Shown one piece after another: positions 1-7,374 of a stretch of 37,284 nt of DNA. The notes beneath the pieces were generated by a model that worked only from the letters and a program-made list of their open reading frames with translations, had not been told where the DNA came from and ran no database searches. The translations under genes and the position numbers were made by a program. The first letter of the stretch is position 1. Each line of letters opens with the position of its first letter. The DNA comes from a virus. The stretch lies in the IMG/VR virus record IMGVR_UViG_3300033145_000323, positions 1-37,284 of that record; one strand, written 5' to 3'.

Positions 1-114
1 ACCTGGTACGTACCCTAATTCGCTCTGCTGCTTGATTTGCTAGCCTCTGCATACTGCGCTTTGATGTAACATTGCTGATAATCCGGTTGATCTTCTTGTC
101 AATGTCATTAAACG
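1..114. repeat. Terminal direct repeat, copy 1 (contig overlap)
   Basis: The first 114 bases are identical to the last 114 (37171-37284). The repeat lies inside a coding frame that reads through it without interruption, which is what a circular or circularly permuted molecule gives when assembled into a linear contig. A true packaged terminal repeat is possible but less likely, since nothing at its edges looks like a genome end. Confidence 0.97.
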
Positions 115-121
115 TGGTCAT
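1..121 (-). CDS. 5' part of junction-spanning gp10-like head-tail connector gene
   Basis: This is the beginning of the gene that continues at 37284-36803. The start ATG is at 121-119 and overlaps the TGA of the upstream gene as ATGA. Reading down from 121 gives a 23-residue N-terminus starting MTTFNDIDKKINRI, which joins in frame to the methionine at 52 (equal to 37222). The full protein is 162 residues. See the entry at 36803-37284 for function. Confidence 0.85.
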   Translation of the reverse strand, partial: MTTFNDIDKKINRIISNVTSKRSMQRLANQAAERIRVRTR

Positions 122-693
122 TCTCCCAACTCTTGTTTAAGTTCTGCTTCGAACTCATCTATCAACTCAAAACGCTCCACGACATCTTCGCCTTCTCTTG
201 TAGCTCTCTCAACTATCTTTGTCCTGGCAAGTCGTTCCACTTTGTCCTTCTTGGTCTCAATAGGGTAGTTGTCTAATATGGCGTTGAGATCTTTTTTGGA
301 GATCCCCATAAAATCTCTTTCTTTACCAGGGATAGGGGATTTATTCCCATAAGTTCCTAGGACATTCCCTTCAACTTGACCGTTCATCGCTTTATCGCTT
401 TTTATATATCCGAGTGCTAATTTTCTAACAGTGTCTTGCCGAGATAAATGCGTCATCTCGTCTAGCATATCTCCTGACAATGTAAGATTAACTTTCTTAC
501 TTTTACCGGCGATCTTAAAATCTTGGGATCCAATATAGTCTTTGCCGTATTTGGGGAACGGAGAGTTATTTTTATCCTTCCCTTTTTTAGTTCTCTCAAT
601 TACAAAGTCGAGTACTTCTTGGGCGATGGCTTTGCGTTCTCTGCCTGAGTATTTTTGGCTTACAGGAATGGTGAAGAATTGCTGTTTTGCCAT
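118..693 (-). CDS. HK97 gp10-like virion morphogenesis / head-tail connector protein
   Basis: A 191-residue, highly charged soluble protein. Its central segment (VNLTLSGDMLDEM, about residues 68-80) and later segment (RDFMGISKKDLNAIL, about 126-140) follow the pattern of phage gp10-like or virion-morphogenesis proteins: a beta strand, then the 'SG.ML..M' turn, then 'R.F.GI...'. The next gene downstream carries the same two landmarks, so the two look like tandem paralogues. The start overlaps the stop of the upstream 89-residue gene as TAATG, and its own stop overlaps the next start as ATGA, so the genes are translationally coupled. The role in the neck or tail-completion complex is inferred from pattern and position; no enzymatic motif is seen. 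Confidence 0.6.
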   Translation of the reverse strand: MAKQQFFTIPVSQKYSGRERKAIAQEVLDFVIERTKKGKDKNNSPFPKYGKDYIGSQDFKIAGKSKKVNLTLSGDMLDEMTHLSRQDTVRKLALGYIKSDKAMNGQVEGNVLGTYGNKSPIPGKERDFMGISKKDLNAILDNYPIETKKDKVERLARTKIVERATREGEDVVERFELIDEFEAELKQELGE

Positions 694-962
694 TATTCTT
701 CAAGTTTTTCTTGCACTTCTCCTTCTGGGAGATCCCCGTTGCGCTTAAGGATTAACAGGGATTCGTCGGCACCGAAATAATCTTGAACCAAGCCTTCTTC
801 CCTTGAGGGAGTAAATTGAAATTGACCAGTGCAATCTTGTAGGGCCTCTTGGTTCATTTCAACTACCGGCCCAACATAGAACCGACTAGGTTTATGGTTG
901 TAAGGTTTTGTCCTGATAATGTCTCCTACTTCAATCAATCTCTTCTTAATGTCATGTGGCAT
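693..962 (-). CDS. Small hypothetical protein downstream of portal
   Basis: An 89-residue acidic protein, not recognised as a family. It sits between portal and the gp10-like genes, where small connector or head-completion proteins are common, so a virion role is plausible. The ATG is preceded by a very strong Shine-Dalgarno GGAGGGGAGT. That GGAGGGG lies in a small GC hairpin (CCCC-GGA-GGGG on the minus strand, 976-966), resembling the hairpin-embedded ribosome site before the gene at 34104. Confidence 0.65.
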   Translation of the reverse strand: MPHDIKKRLIEVGDIIRTKPYNHKPSRFYVGPVVEMNQEALQDCTGQFQFTPSREEGLVQDYFGADESLLILKRNGDLPEGEVQEKLEE

Positions 963-988
963 ACTCCCCTCCGGGGTTGATTATGTTA

Positions 989-2389
989 TTATTCTTCTGA
1001 CTCTTCCTTGGGTTCAACGATAACCAATGTCTTATCTTCTTCAATCTCTTCCATTAGTTTTTTTAGCCCTTTCTCTCCAAGGTTGGGATGATATTCTCTA
1101 AGCACTCCTTTTTTGGAATTAAGCCCGCTGTCACGTTCAATCTTTAGTCTTTGGGCCTTCTCTATTTTAGTCTCGAATGGTTTTTGATCAGAGTATTCGA
1201 TTGTGACGTTGAGTTCTTTAGGCTCGGAGAATTTACCCTTCTCTTCAATATCCCCATTCTCTACTAGATAGTTATGAATCTGTGCAGTTCTTTTCCACGT
1301 ATCACCTTCAAATGGCTGGAATAGCATTCCTTGTTTTTTGACAGCAGTACTTGTGTCTAACTCTCCGATAGCTAAAGCAATACCGGAAGCGTAATTCTCG
1401 ACCGTTAGTTTTCCAATTGATCCGGGTCGGATATTTTTAGTCTCGAGCCACGCGCCTAATTCACTGGCAATCATATTGAGTTGAGATTGGATATCAGGTT
1501 CAGCGCGTAAAACCTTGAGGTCAGGGTCTTTGTCGTTCTCGTCACTACTCCCTAGGTCTAGAAATACAGAAGGGTTTATTTCAAAGTTCTCGATATTAAG
1601 ATTAGATCCATAGATAATAGGATTCGATAGAAATTTAGACGCATAGTTAAGGTCGGTGTAAAGGCAAGGGATAAGTAAAGTCATTATCACCTGGTCAATA
1701 TCTATCATCGGCACTAGTAAGTTCCTAGATTGGTTCACATAAGAGAAAGGGATAACCCCCCAAGGATTGCTGCCGTCTAGTGGTTTCCCGTTACTGTCGA
1801 TTAAATCCTCGTTAATAATATTTCCTTTATCATCGAATGGCAAAAACTCTGTATCTGAATAGGCCCAATATCGACTGCGCTTAACCCCTGGAGATTCCTC
1901 GTATTCGCCCATAAATTTAATAATCGCTGTCATTCTTAATGGGTCGATCTTGTCATCTGAGTAGGGCAGAAAGAGATTGGACGGAACTGATCTGTGCCTT
2001 AACAGTCTCCATTTAGGATCGTAGTACATTTCCATAACGGTATTTTTATACCCATTGGTGTTGTAGTCGCAGTCACCAAAATAAGAATTGATATTAAGTG
2101 TTTCGTAATAACCAATAAGCTCCTGGTCTGCAGAGGACTCGGTTTTCCTTACAACTGCGTTCTCATATAGCCGGGTAAGTTTATCATTGATCTTCTTAAG
2201 AACATTAATAGGCGCTGCCCTTTGAATCGCCAACTTTGCTGAGTCTTTGACCTTGGTTTGCGCAAGAATAAACGCCTGTAGCTGGGTCATTAGATCGCCT
2301 TCTAAAATATTGAACACGTTCTTATTATGCTGGATTACTGTTTTTTGGTCTGCTACATAATTTGCTAGGACTTTTGGATCTAAGCTCAT
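989..2389 (-). CDS. Portal protein
   Basis: A 466-residue protein directly downstream of TerL, the standard place for portal. Supporting features are the NPWGVIPFSYVNQ segment near residues 208-220, typical of portals, followed by a long helical middle part with the ENYASGIALAIGELD stretch and an acidic, Lys/Glu-rich C-terminus. Portals form the dodecameric ring at one capsid vertex through which DNA is pumped by terminase and to which the neck attaches. Length is normal for the family (about 400-500). No fused protease or minor head domain is visible. The ATG has an AAGGAA ribosome site. Confidence 0.85.
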   Translation of the reverse strand: MSLDPKVLANYVADQKTVIQHNKNVFNILEGDLMTQLQAFILAQTKVKDSAKLAIQRAAPINVLKKINDKLTRLYENAVVRKTESSADQELIGYYETLNINSYFGDCDYNTNGYKNTVMEMYYDPKWRLLRHRSVPSNLFLPYSDDKIDPLRMTAIIKFMGEYEESPGVKRSRYWAYSDTEFLPFDDKGNIINEDLIDSNGKPLDGSNPWGVIPFSYVNQSRNLLVPMIDIDQVIMTLLIPCLYTDLNYASKFLSNPIIYGSNLNIENFEINPSVFLDLGSSDENDKDPDLKVLRAEPDIQSQLNMIASELGAWLETKNIRPGSIGKLTVENYASGIALAIGELDTSTAVKKQGMLFQPFEGDTWKRTAQIHNYLVENGDIEEKGKFSEPKELNVTIEYSDQKPFETKIEKAQRLKIERDSGLNSKKGVLREYHPNLGEKGLKKLMEEIEEDKTLVIVEPKEESEE

Positions 2390-2398
2390 AATTATTCC

Positions 2399-3685
2399 TT
2401 AGTAGTATTGAACTGTTGCTGGTTTTTTAGTTTTTCTTAATGGAAACATCTTCCATGCCAAATATCCCATAGCATCACTGATATGTGAAATCATTTTACC
2501 ATCTTCGCTTTTAAGGTTTGTGTCATGCGTGAACCCTTCAAGATCTCTTATTAGGTGTCTACATCTTGGGTGTATAAAAAGCCTGTTCTCATCAAAAAGG
2601 CCATTAACACAGTTATATCTATCTTCTTTGAAAGGATTATGAGACGAGAGGACTGTAATACTGTCTTTGCTTCTCAATATCTGATGATCTGTTTTTTTAG
2701 ACGAGGTCTTGTTAGCACTACCAGTAGAGTCGGGGACTACACTAACCGGCTCATTGGGGAATCTCTCCACTATCTCGTCTGCCATCTTATAAGTGTTGGA
2801 ATTACTTTTCTGATAGATCTCGTCAAATATCCAGATTGTATTATTATAAACTTCCGCACAGACCGCGGCGCCAGGACTCACGTTAAAATCCATCCCTAAT
2901 TTTACTGGTATGTTCTCCCTGTCGAACTTTCTGACATGATTGTCTTTGTTGAACGCGTAATAGATCGCACCCTCTTCGCCGTCGGAGAATATCCCATGTT
3001 TAAACCTGTCCTTCTCTTTTTGTGGCAGTCCTTCTAGTATCTCATCTATATAAGACTCATCAATGTTATCTCTATTGTCTTCCGGGTTCATTAATAGGTA
3101 TTCATATAGTTCAGTCTTCTTATCCGTCCAATCAACAGGGTCTTTGTTCAAAAAGAATAGTGAATAACTCCAATGACTCTTAGCAGGCGGGTTCTCATCA
3201 AAATATGCCTTCTTGGTTAGATCATTCTTCTCCGCTAGTCGAGTCATTGCTTTAGTTGCTGATGAATAGGGGATATGGGAACATTCATTAAAAAAGATAC
3301 TGGAATATTCTTGTCCTAGAATCTTCTCAGTTCTCAATTTCTCATCGAGGCCAGCAATCCATAGCTCAGATTCATTAGGGAAAACTAATCTATAATTAAC
3401 ATTATCCCAACGTACCCCTCCTGTTAAGTCCGGGAAGCAAAGAGCTAATAATTTAGGAAGAGTGTCCATCCAGACAGAAGTTTTTATATGATTAAAATGA
3501 AGCCTAACCGCTAAATGTCTTGATTTAACTTTCGACGCCCTGATTATAATCGCGTAAAGGATAATAAGCGTTTTACCGGAACGACTCCCCCCGTAAAGCA
3601 TTATATATTTAGCAATACCAGCTAATATCTGGATCGCCTCTTTCTGCTTATCTGTTTTTTTAAAGTTTCTCGTCATCTGAGTCAA
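2399..3685 (-). CDS. terL: Terminase large subunit
   Basis: A 428-residue packaging motor. The N-terminal ATPase has Walker A GGSRSGKT (residues 32-39), Walker B SSIFFNEC (128-135, catalytic E134) and the coupling-type YFDENPP segment (161-167). The C-terminal RNase H-like nuclease shows the acidic triad candidates D266 (GMDFNVSPG), D319 (VVPDSTG) and D404 (HISDAMGY). All motifs needed for ATP hydrolysis and DNA cleavage are present, so the gene looks intact. The start overlaps the end of terS by 26 bp, implying coupled translation. Cos versus headful packaging cannot be read from motifs alone, but the coding contig junction favours circular permutation. Confidence 0.96.
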   Translation of the reverse strand: MTQMTRNFKKTDKQKEAIQILAGIAKYIMLYGGSRSGKTLIILYAIIIRASKVKSRHLAVRLHFNHIKTSVWMDTLPKLLALCFPDLTGGVRWDNVNYRLVFPNESELWIAGLDEKLRTEKILGQEYSSIFFNECSHIPYSSATKAMTRLAEKNDLTKKAYFDENPPAKSHWSYSLFFLNKDPVDWTDKKTELYEYLLMNPEDNRDNIDESYIDEILEGLPQKEKDRFKHGIFSDGEEGAIYYAFNKDNHVRKFDRENIPVKLGMDFNVSPGAAVCAEVYNNTIWIFDEIYQKSNSNTYKMADEIVERFPNEPVSVVPDSTGSANKTSSKKTDHQILRSKDSITVLSSHNPFKEDRYNCVNGLFDENRLFIHPRCRHLIRDLEGFTHDTNLKSEDGKMISHISDAMGYLAWKMFPLRKTKKPATVQYY

Positions 3686-4208
3686 TCACAATCTTAATTT
3701 CACCGGTTACCCCAACCTCTGGCTTGTCTGCCCATTCATCCGGTTTTCGGTTTTTGAGCCAGAAAAAGCAAGCAACCTCACTTGGCGGATAATGTTTTGT
3801 TGTCTCTGCGCGAATGACATCTTCTGTCTTTGTGTGCCCTGATTTATAGATTGATTCAATTATTTTCTCTTTCCCCACACCTAATTCACGCGCCAAATCC
3901 TCGGCTGCTTCGAACAGTGCCTTGTTCCCCCCGTTTGGGCGTACAAATATCTTCTCTTCTGGGTGGGAATAGCCACAAGCTCTTTGGAATAATGACGCCT
4001 CTACTAATTTATCAGCGATATCCTTCTTTTTCTTTAAGAGCTGCATAAAGTCAGGATTGTCATTTTTCCAATAATATAAAGTTCTCGCTGCTATCCCAAC
4101 GATACCGCATATCTGCTCGTCTGTTTTCCCTTCGGATGCTAAATAATAGATAAATTCCGACAATGCCTCGTTGAATTTCGAGGGGCGACCCATTTTAGAT
4201 TCTGTCAT
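3660..4208 (-). CDS. terS: Terminase small subunit
   Basis: A 182-residue DNA-recognition subunit. The N-terminus (GRPSKFNE, then GKTDEQICGIVGIAARTLYYW, about residues 7-48) is a helix-turn-helix of the terminase small subunit type, and the C-terminal PPSEVACFFWLKNRKPDEWADK (about 144-165) is the usual oligomerisation/TerL-contact end of these proteins. Between them, about 45 residues (roughly 92-136, including a predicted helical KALFEAAEDLARELGVGKEK) look like an insertion relative to compact family members. It begins the packaging and structural operon after a non-coding gap. Its ribosome site is weak (GTGGG). Confidence 0.9.
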   Translation of the reverse strand: MTESKMGRPSKFNEALSEFIYYLASEGKTDEQICGIVGIAARTLYYWKNDNPDFMQLLKKKKDIADKLVEASLFQRACGYSHPEEKIFVRPNGGNKALFEAAEDLARELGVGKEKIIESIYKSGHTKTEDVIRAETTKHYPPSEVACFFWLKNRKPDEWADKPEVGVTGEIKIVIDSDDEKL

Positions 4209-4336
4209 TCAACCCACTAGGCTAAAGGTTCATCCCACAAGGATAATTTATAATAACTATTTTCTCGGCTAGGTCAAATAATTTCTTGAGAAAAATCAGA
4301 TTTTTCTATGATTATAGACAGATTGTTTCCTGACAA
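4209..4336 (-). promoter_or_regulatory. Non-coding gap with AT-rich hairpin and candidate late promoter
   Basis: This 128-bp stretch between the early genes and terS is the only sizeable non-coding interval on the leftward strand before the late genes. It holds a perfect TATAAT on the minus strand (4316-4311). Upstream is either a poor -35 at 17 bp (TAGTTG) or TTGTCA at a too-short 14 bp, so promoter assignment is tentative. It also holds a perfect 8-bp inverted repeat AGAAAAAT/ATTTTTCT with a 3-base loop (4289-4307). The hairpin could end early transcription, bind a regulator, or form part of a packaging site next to terS. Confidence 0.35.
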
Positions 4337-4465
4337 CTAGGCAGCTTTCTTGTATTCCTCTATTGCTCCCAATAGAACTAGTTTCATCAGACATTCGTAA
4401 CATAGGAACTTATCGCCTTCTACGGTGACAAGCTGCTTTTTTTGGTTACAGTTATCACAGAGCAT
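4337..4465 (-). CDS. 42-residue zinc-knuckle miniprotein
   Basis: A short frame with two CxxC pairs, CDNC (residues 3-6) and CYEC (about 22-25), spaced as in a treble-clef or zinc-ribbon fold, then a short helix ending in KKAA. The ATG at 4465 is preceded by AGGGGGTATCAA, a good ribosome site. An in-frame ATG ten codons upstream lacks one. It is the last gene of the early leftward run. Function unknown; zinc binding is inferred from the cysteines. Confidence 0.6.
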   Translation of the reverse strand: MLCDNCNQKKQLVTVEGDKFLCYECLMKLVLLGAIEEYKKAA

Positions 4466-4521
4466 TTGATACCCCCTGTTATCTTTATAATACATCGGTT
4501 CAAAACAAAATCAAGTTAAAT

Positions 4522-4761
4522 CTAATTGATTGGCTTAGATTTTAGGACTGGGAGGCCAACATCTGCGCTTGCTTCTGTGGAAAAGGAGAGTTGTTTTTCC
4601 TCTTTGCCTTTTCCTATCTTCCATGCGTCGCGAAAACCCGCGTAATATAAATCCCTTGCTTCTGATTCTGTTTTTGGCATATCGAATTTGCCGCAGAGAC
4701 TTATATTTGATCTCCTCTCATCTTTCCAGCAGGCATTGCGCCAATATTTGTAATCACTCAT
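4522..4761 (-). CDS. Hypothetical protein (79 aa)
   Basis: Not recognised. The protein has an aromatic N-terminus (MSDYKYWRNACW) and a middle ARDLYYAGFRDAW helix. The start overlaps the preceding stop as ATGA (4758-4761), so it belongs to the tightly coupled run of small early genes from 5959 down to here. Confidence 0.6.
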   Translation of the reverse strand: MSDYKYWRNACWKDERRSNISLCGKFDMPKTESEARDLYYAGFRDAWKIGKGKEEKQLSFSTEASADVGLPVLKSKPIN

Positions 4762-5009
4762 TTCTCGCCGCTTTTTAATTTATCCCTGTCAATGCATGGG
4801 TGGTTCTTTTTGATAAAAGTTTCCAGATTATAGATTTCACAGATTTTTGTCTGTGCTTCGTTATTTGCTATCCTGATATTTTCTCTTAGTTTGTCAATTT
4901 CTATCTGTTGAATATCCCAAACCAGTTGGCATAAAGGACTGTTCACCTTGAGGAAACATCGCTGGCACTTGGCACAAAATCCGTCAAAGTCTTTATATGT
5001 TTTAGTCAT
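4758..5009 (-). CDS. Cys-cluster/coiled-coil miniprotein, family A copy 1
   Basis: 83 residues. The N-terminus MTKTYKDFDGFCAKCQRC has three closely spaced cysteines, then CQLVWDIQQIEIDKLRENI, where a Cys and VW lead into a helical, coiled-coil-like tail. The same layout (M-S/T-KT-Y/F, Cys cluster, C..VW, Q..EI) occurs in the proteins at 5561-5959 and 16842-17108, so these are paralogues in both early operons. A metal site plus a dimerising helix is the natural reading; the biological role is unknown. It overlaps the upstream gene by 8 bp. Confidence 0.7.
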   Translation of the reverse strand: MTKTYKDFDGFCAKCQRCFLKVNSPLCQLVWDIQQIEIDKLRENIRIANNEAQTKICEIYNLETFIKKNHPCIDRDKLKSGEK

Positions 5010-5301
5010 TTAATATACTCTCATACTCAAGCCCTTTAGAATTAACGTGCTCTACTAGGGCGGTGTAGCGTTCTTTGATTTCGTCGAGGGTTTTGCAACT
5101 ATATCCTGTAGGGTATAAAATATTTTTACAGCCAAAGCAAGACTCCCCACGTTTGTCTAAAAGACAACGGAGACAGTCCTCGCGCACTGTTTTACAAATT
5201 ACACACTTCCTTAACCGCTTGAACTCCCCGCTTTGGATAACCTCTTTGTACTCACGCAAGCGATGTTTAACCGCTTGTATATGTGATGCGGGGTAGTTCA
5301 T
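5002..5301 (-). CDS. Cys-rich small protein, probable zinc-binding
   Basis: 99 residues. The middle has consecutive Cys pairs, CVIC (33-36), CLRC (43-46), CFGC (55-58), and a further Cys near 69, enough for one or two structural zinc sites, followed by a helical C-terminus. The start overlaps the upstream stop as ATGA. No family recognised; it could be a zinc-ribbon DNA- or protein-binding accessory factor of the early operon. Confidence 0.65.
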   Translation of the reverse strand: MNYPASHIQAVKHRLREYKEVIQSGEFKRLRKCVICKTVREDCLRCLLDKRGESCFGCKNILYPTGYSCKTLDEIKERYTALVEHVNSKGLEYESILND

Positions 5302-5564
5302 TTTTCCTCCAATATTTTCTCGATTTCTTTTAATGCTTCTACTGCTTCCATGCGATACCGCTCATTTACAAACTCCTGCTCTGTAAAATTTTTAATCACT
5401 GGCAGCACCGCCTTAAGTGCGTTGCTAACTCCTGTATTGTAAGAGTAAATAAGTTCTTCCGCAGTATCCTCAATGAATGGACATGGGTCTTTATAGCAAT
5501 CAGGGTTTTTAATACCGTCTTCGCACCCTTTCTTACAAAATTCCTCAGAGGTTGTTATTTTCAT
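5298..5564 (-). CDS. Cys-cluster miniprotein, family B copy 1
   Basis: 88 residues from the ATG at 5564. This start is chosen because GGAGA lies 6 bases upstream and the ATG overlaps the previous TGA as ATGA; an upstream in-frame ATG at 5603 would overlap the neighbour by 43 bp. The N-terminus MKITTSEEFCKKGC and two further Cys (about 23 and 28) precede a helical region ending EALKEIEKILEEK. The protein at 13596-13901 begins MKIKSVEDL with a similar Cys cluster and ends EALKQIDKLLEE, indicating paralogy. Function unknown. Confidence 0.65.
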   Translation of the reverse strand: MKITTSEEFCKKGCEDGIKNPDCYKDPCPFIEDTAEELIYSYNTGVSNALKAVLPVIKNFTEQEFVNERYRMEAVEALKEIEKILEEK

Positions 5565-5959
5565 TTGGGTTCTCCAATACTTCTTAGTTTTATTTGCTTC
5601 CATAATTGATGTACTTCTGGATCTATTTCTTTCCGCAAAATAGAATCTTTTGGCTCATCTAGCCAGTCCATCCACTCCTTGTGAAATTCTTCTAGTGTTT
5701 CAAAGTCCATCTTGGCAGTCAATCTTGTTAATTCTAATCTTAATTCATCAATCTCTGCTTGCAACGTATAAATCTCCTTCTCTTTTTCTATTGCCTTTTC
5801 CTTGAACCTTCCGGTAAGTTCTTTTTGCTCATCAATTTCAGCTTGACGGGCATCATGGGCAAAGTTCCAGACAGTTAAACATATATCTTTGCGGTGAAGC
5901 CCCACACAATAATGACAATCTTCACACATTTCCTCAAGCGTCCTATACGTCTTGCTCAT
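5561..5959 (-). CDS. Cys-cluster/coiled-coil protein, family A copy 2
   Basis: 132 residues, the longest of the family. MSKTYRTLEEMCEDCHYC is followed by ICLTVWNFAHDARQAEIDEQ, then a strong heptad-like coiled coil (about 45-95) and a Trp-rich C-terminal part (EEFHKEWMDWLDEP) absent from the other two copies. It shares the family signature with 4758-5009 and 16842-17108. Multimerisation through the coil and metal binding at the N-terminus are inferred. Confidence 0.7.
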   Translation of the reverse strand: MSKTYRTLEEMCEDCHYCVGLHRKDICLTVWNFAHDARQAEIDEQKELTGRFKEKAIEKEKEIYTLQAEIDELRLELTRLTAKMDFETLEEFHKEWMDWLDEPKDSILRKEIDPEVHQLWKQIKLRSIGEPK

Positions 5960-6080
5960 CTTCTCGCCTCTCCTTGTTTTGTTTCCCTTCCTCTACCTCT
6001 CTAACAACCTCCGCGAATGTCATTGATTCTAGTCTTTCAAGCTCTTCAAAACTACTATAGTAATAAAAAGTTGTATCCAT
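5943..6080 (-). CDS. Short acidic/charged protein (45 aa)
   Basis: A small frame filling the gap between the homing endonuclease and the family A gene. It starts MDTTFYYYSSFEELERLES and has a charged, helical C-terminus. An AGGAGAAG motif about ten bases before the ATG supports translation. Its last 17 bp overlap the next start, the same coupling seen across this operon. Function unknown. Confidence 0.5.
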   Translation of the reverse strand: MDTTFYYYSSFEELERLESMTFAEVVREVEEGKQNKERREDEQDV

Positions 6081-6084
6081 CTTC

Positions 6085-6696
6085 TCACTTCTCCTCATCC
6101 CCCACTATTGGCGCGAATGAATTACGTTTTGTAATCCCAGTAATTTTTCCCCACGTCCGACCAGTTAAAATAGACCAGAGCGTAGAGCGTTTGATGCCAT
6201 ATTTTTTAATTATCACGCTTGGTGTCGCACCGTTTTTATCCATATATACCATAAATAAAACATCCTTATTTTTAAGTTTAGTAACAGAACTGTTCTCGCC
6301 AAATGGGTTTTCTTTTCGCAATCCCGTTCTAAATGAATGGAGATTGTTTTCTGACTGAGTGGCCCACTCAAGATTGCTTACATTATTGTTTAATTTATTC
6401 CCATCTATGTGATTAACCGTAATCTTGTCTGTAGGATTTTGGACAAAAGCCTCCGCTACTAACCGATGTACCCCTACCTGCCTTGATTCTCCTTTGTGCC
6501 TTACTGTTAACTGTGGATAGCCGCTAGGGCTTGGTTTTTGTGATAATATTTTTATTCTTTTCTGGTGTAAGACAATTCCCTTCTTCTTGTTTATTTTTAT
6601 AGTCCTAATAATAGATCTAACCCTGCCGAGAGTAGATACTTGGTACATGCTATCCGAAAAAGCCACGTCCACCCATCTTTCATTATGGCATAACAT
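6085..6696 (-). CDS. HNH homing endonuclease with NUMOD4 domain
   Basis: 203 residues. The N-terminal NUMOD4-type segment (W.D.AFSDSMYQVSTLGRVRS, about 8-28) is followed by an HNH_3 core: HRLVAEAFVQNP, then VNHIDGNKLNNNVSNLEW (about 94-111) and EN. The C-terminus contains a NUMOD-like DNA-binding helix pair (KKYGIKRSTLWSILTGRTW). Such proteins are free-standing homing nucleases that cut phage DNA and spread by repair. AAGGAG precedes the chosen ATG. It sits among unrelated small genes and is not inside an intron or split gene that I can see. Confidence 0.93.
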   Translation of the reverse strand: MLCHNERWVDVAFSDSMYQVSTLGRVRSIIRTIKINKKKGIVLHQKRIKILSQKPSPSGYPQLTVRHKGESRQVGVHRLVAEAFVQNPTDKITVNHIDGNKLNNNVSNLEWATQSENNLHSFRTGLRKENPFGENSSVTKLKNKDVLFMVYMDKNGATPSVIIKKYGIKRSTLWSILTGRTWGKITGITKRNSFAPIVGDEEK

Positions 6697-6697
6697 T

Positions 6698-7039
6698 TCA
6701 CTTCTCCTTCAATTTGTTTATCTCATCCAAGCAATATTTAACATTGTCAATGAGGTTATTGATTTGGTGTTGATTACTTTCAATAGAGGCGGTGTTTCCG
6801 TCAATATCACTAGGGAGTATTAATCCAAACACATTTATCACTTTCTCCAGCTTTGGGAGAGTTGGTTTAGGAGAGTCGGTGTAAAGGTTGTTGCGTTTTA
6901 ATAGATTATCTATTGACTCCAGTAAAGCACCGGACTTAATTACAGCTTCTGTTAGTTTCTCACTTGCGCCACATTCTTCGATTGCCCAAGTTACATCACA
7001 GCATTGTTTTAAAATTGGGTGTTTAGATATATCTACCAT
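6698..7039 (-). CDS. Hypothetical helical protein (113 aa)
   Basis: Predicted almost wholly alpha-helical. The first half (HPILKQCCDVTWAIEECGAS, then EKLTEAVIKSGALLESIDNLL) follows a pattern seen in many small phage early proteins, but I cannot assign a function. The second half is another pair of helices ending KLKEK. The stop lies just before the homing endonuclease start. Confidence 0.55.
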   Translation of the reverse strand: MVDISKHPILKQCCDVTWAIEECGASEKLTEAVIKSGALLESIDNLLKRNNLYTDSPKPTLPKLEKVINVFGLILPSDIDGNTASIESNQHQINNLIDNVKYCLDEINKLKEK

Positions 7040-7060
7040 TAAATCCTCCTCTTTGGTTTT

Positions 7061-7339
7061 TCATCTCTCATTCCTTTCTCTTATAAGCTGATTAATTGCA
7101 TTAATTGCTAACAGACCAGCACCGTCTTTATAGTCTAAAGGCAGCTCATCCATGGGTTCAGGAGCTGAGGTGCCATCTGTCACCACACTAAATGTAAGTT
7201 CAATTGGGTGTTGGTACACACCGTCTCGGAGAGGAAAACAAACACGGGGCGGCTCTCCTCTTTCAAATCGTCCCCAGTGATAATCATTAAGATATACTAT
7301 TTGACTCACACTTTTTAATTTTTCTCTTTGTTTCTTCAC
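7061..7339 (-). CDS. Hypothetical protein (92 aa)
   Basis: Starts at a GTG preceded by AAGGAGACTGA. The protein has a basic start (MKKQREKLK), a middle with FPLRDGVYQHPIELTF and a helical end. No family recognised. It lies in the leftward early operon between two equally obscure small genes. Confidence 0.5.
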   Translation of the reverse strand: MKKQREKLKSVSQIVYLNDYHWGRFERGEPPRVCFPLRDGVYQHPIELTFSVVTDGTSAPEPMDELPLDYKDGAGLLAINAINQLIRERNER

Positions 7340-7374
7340 TCAGTCTCCTTTATTAGTGCCCCTACAATTCGGGG

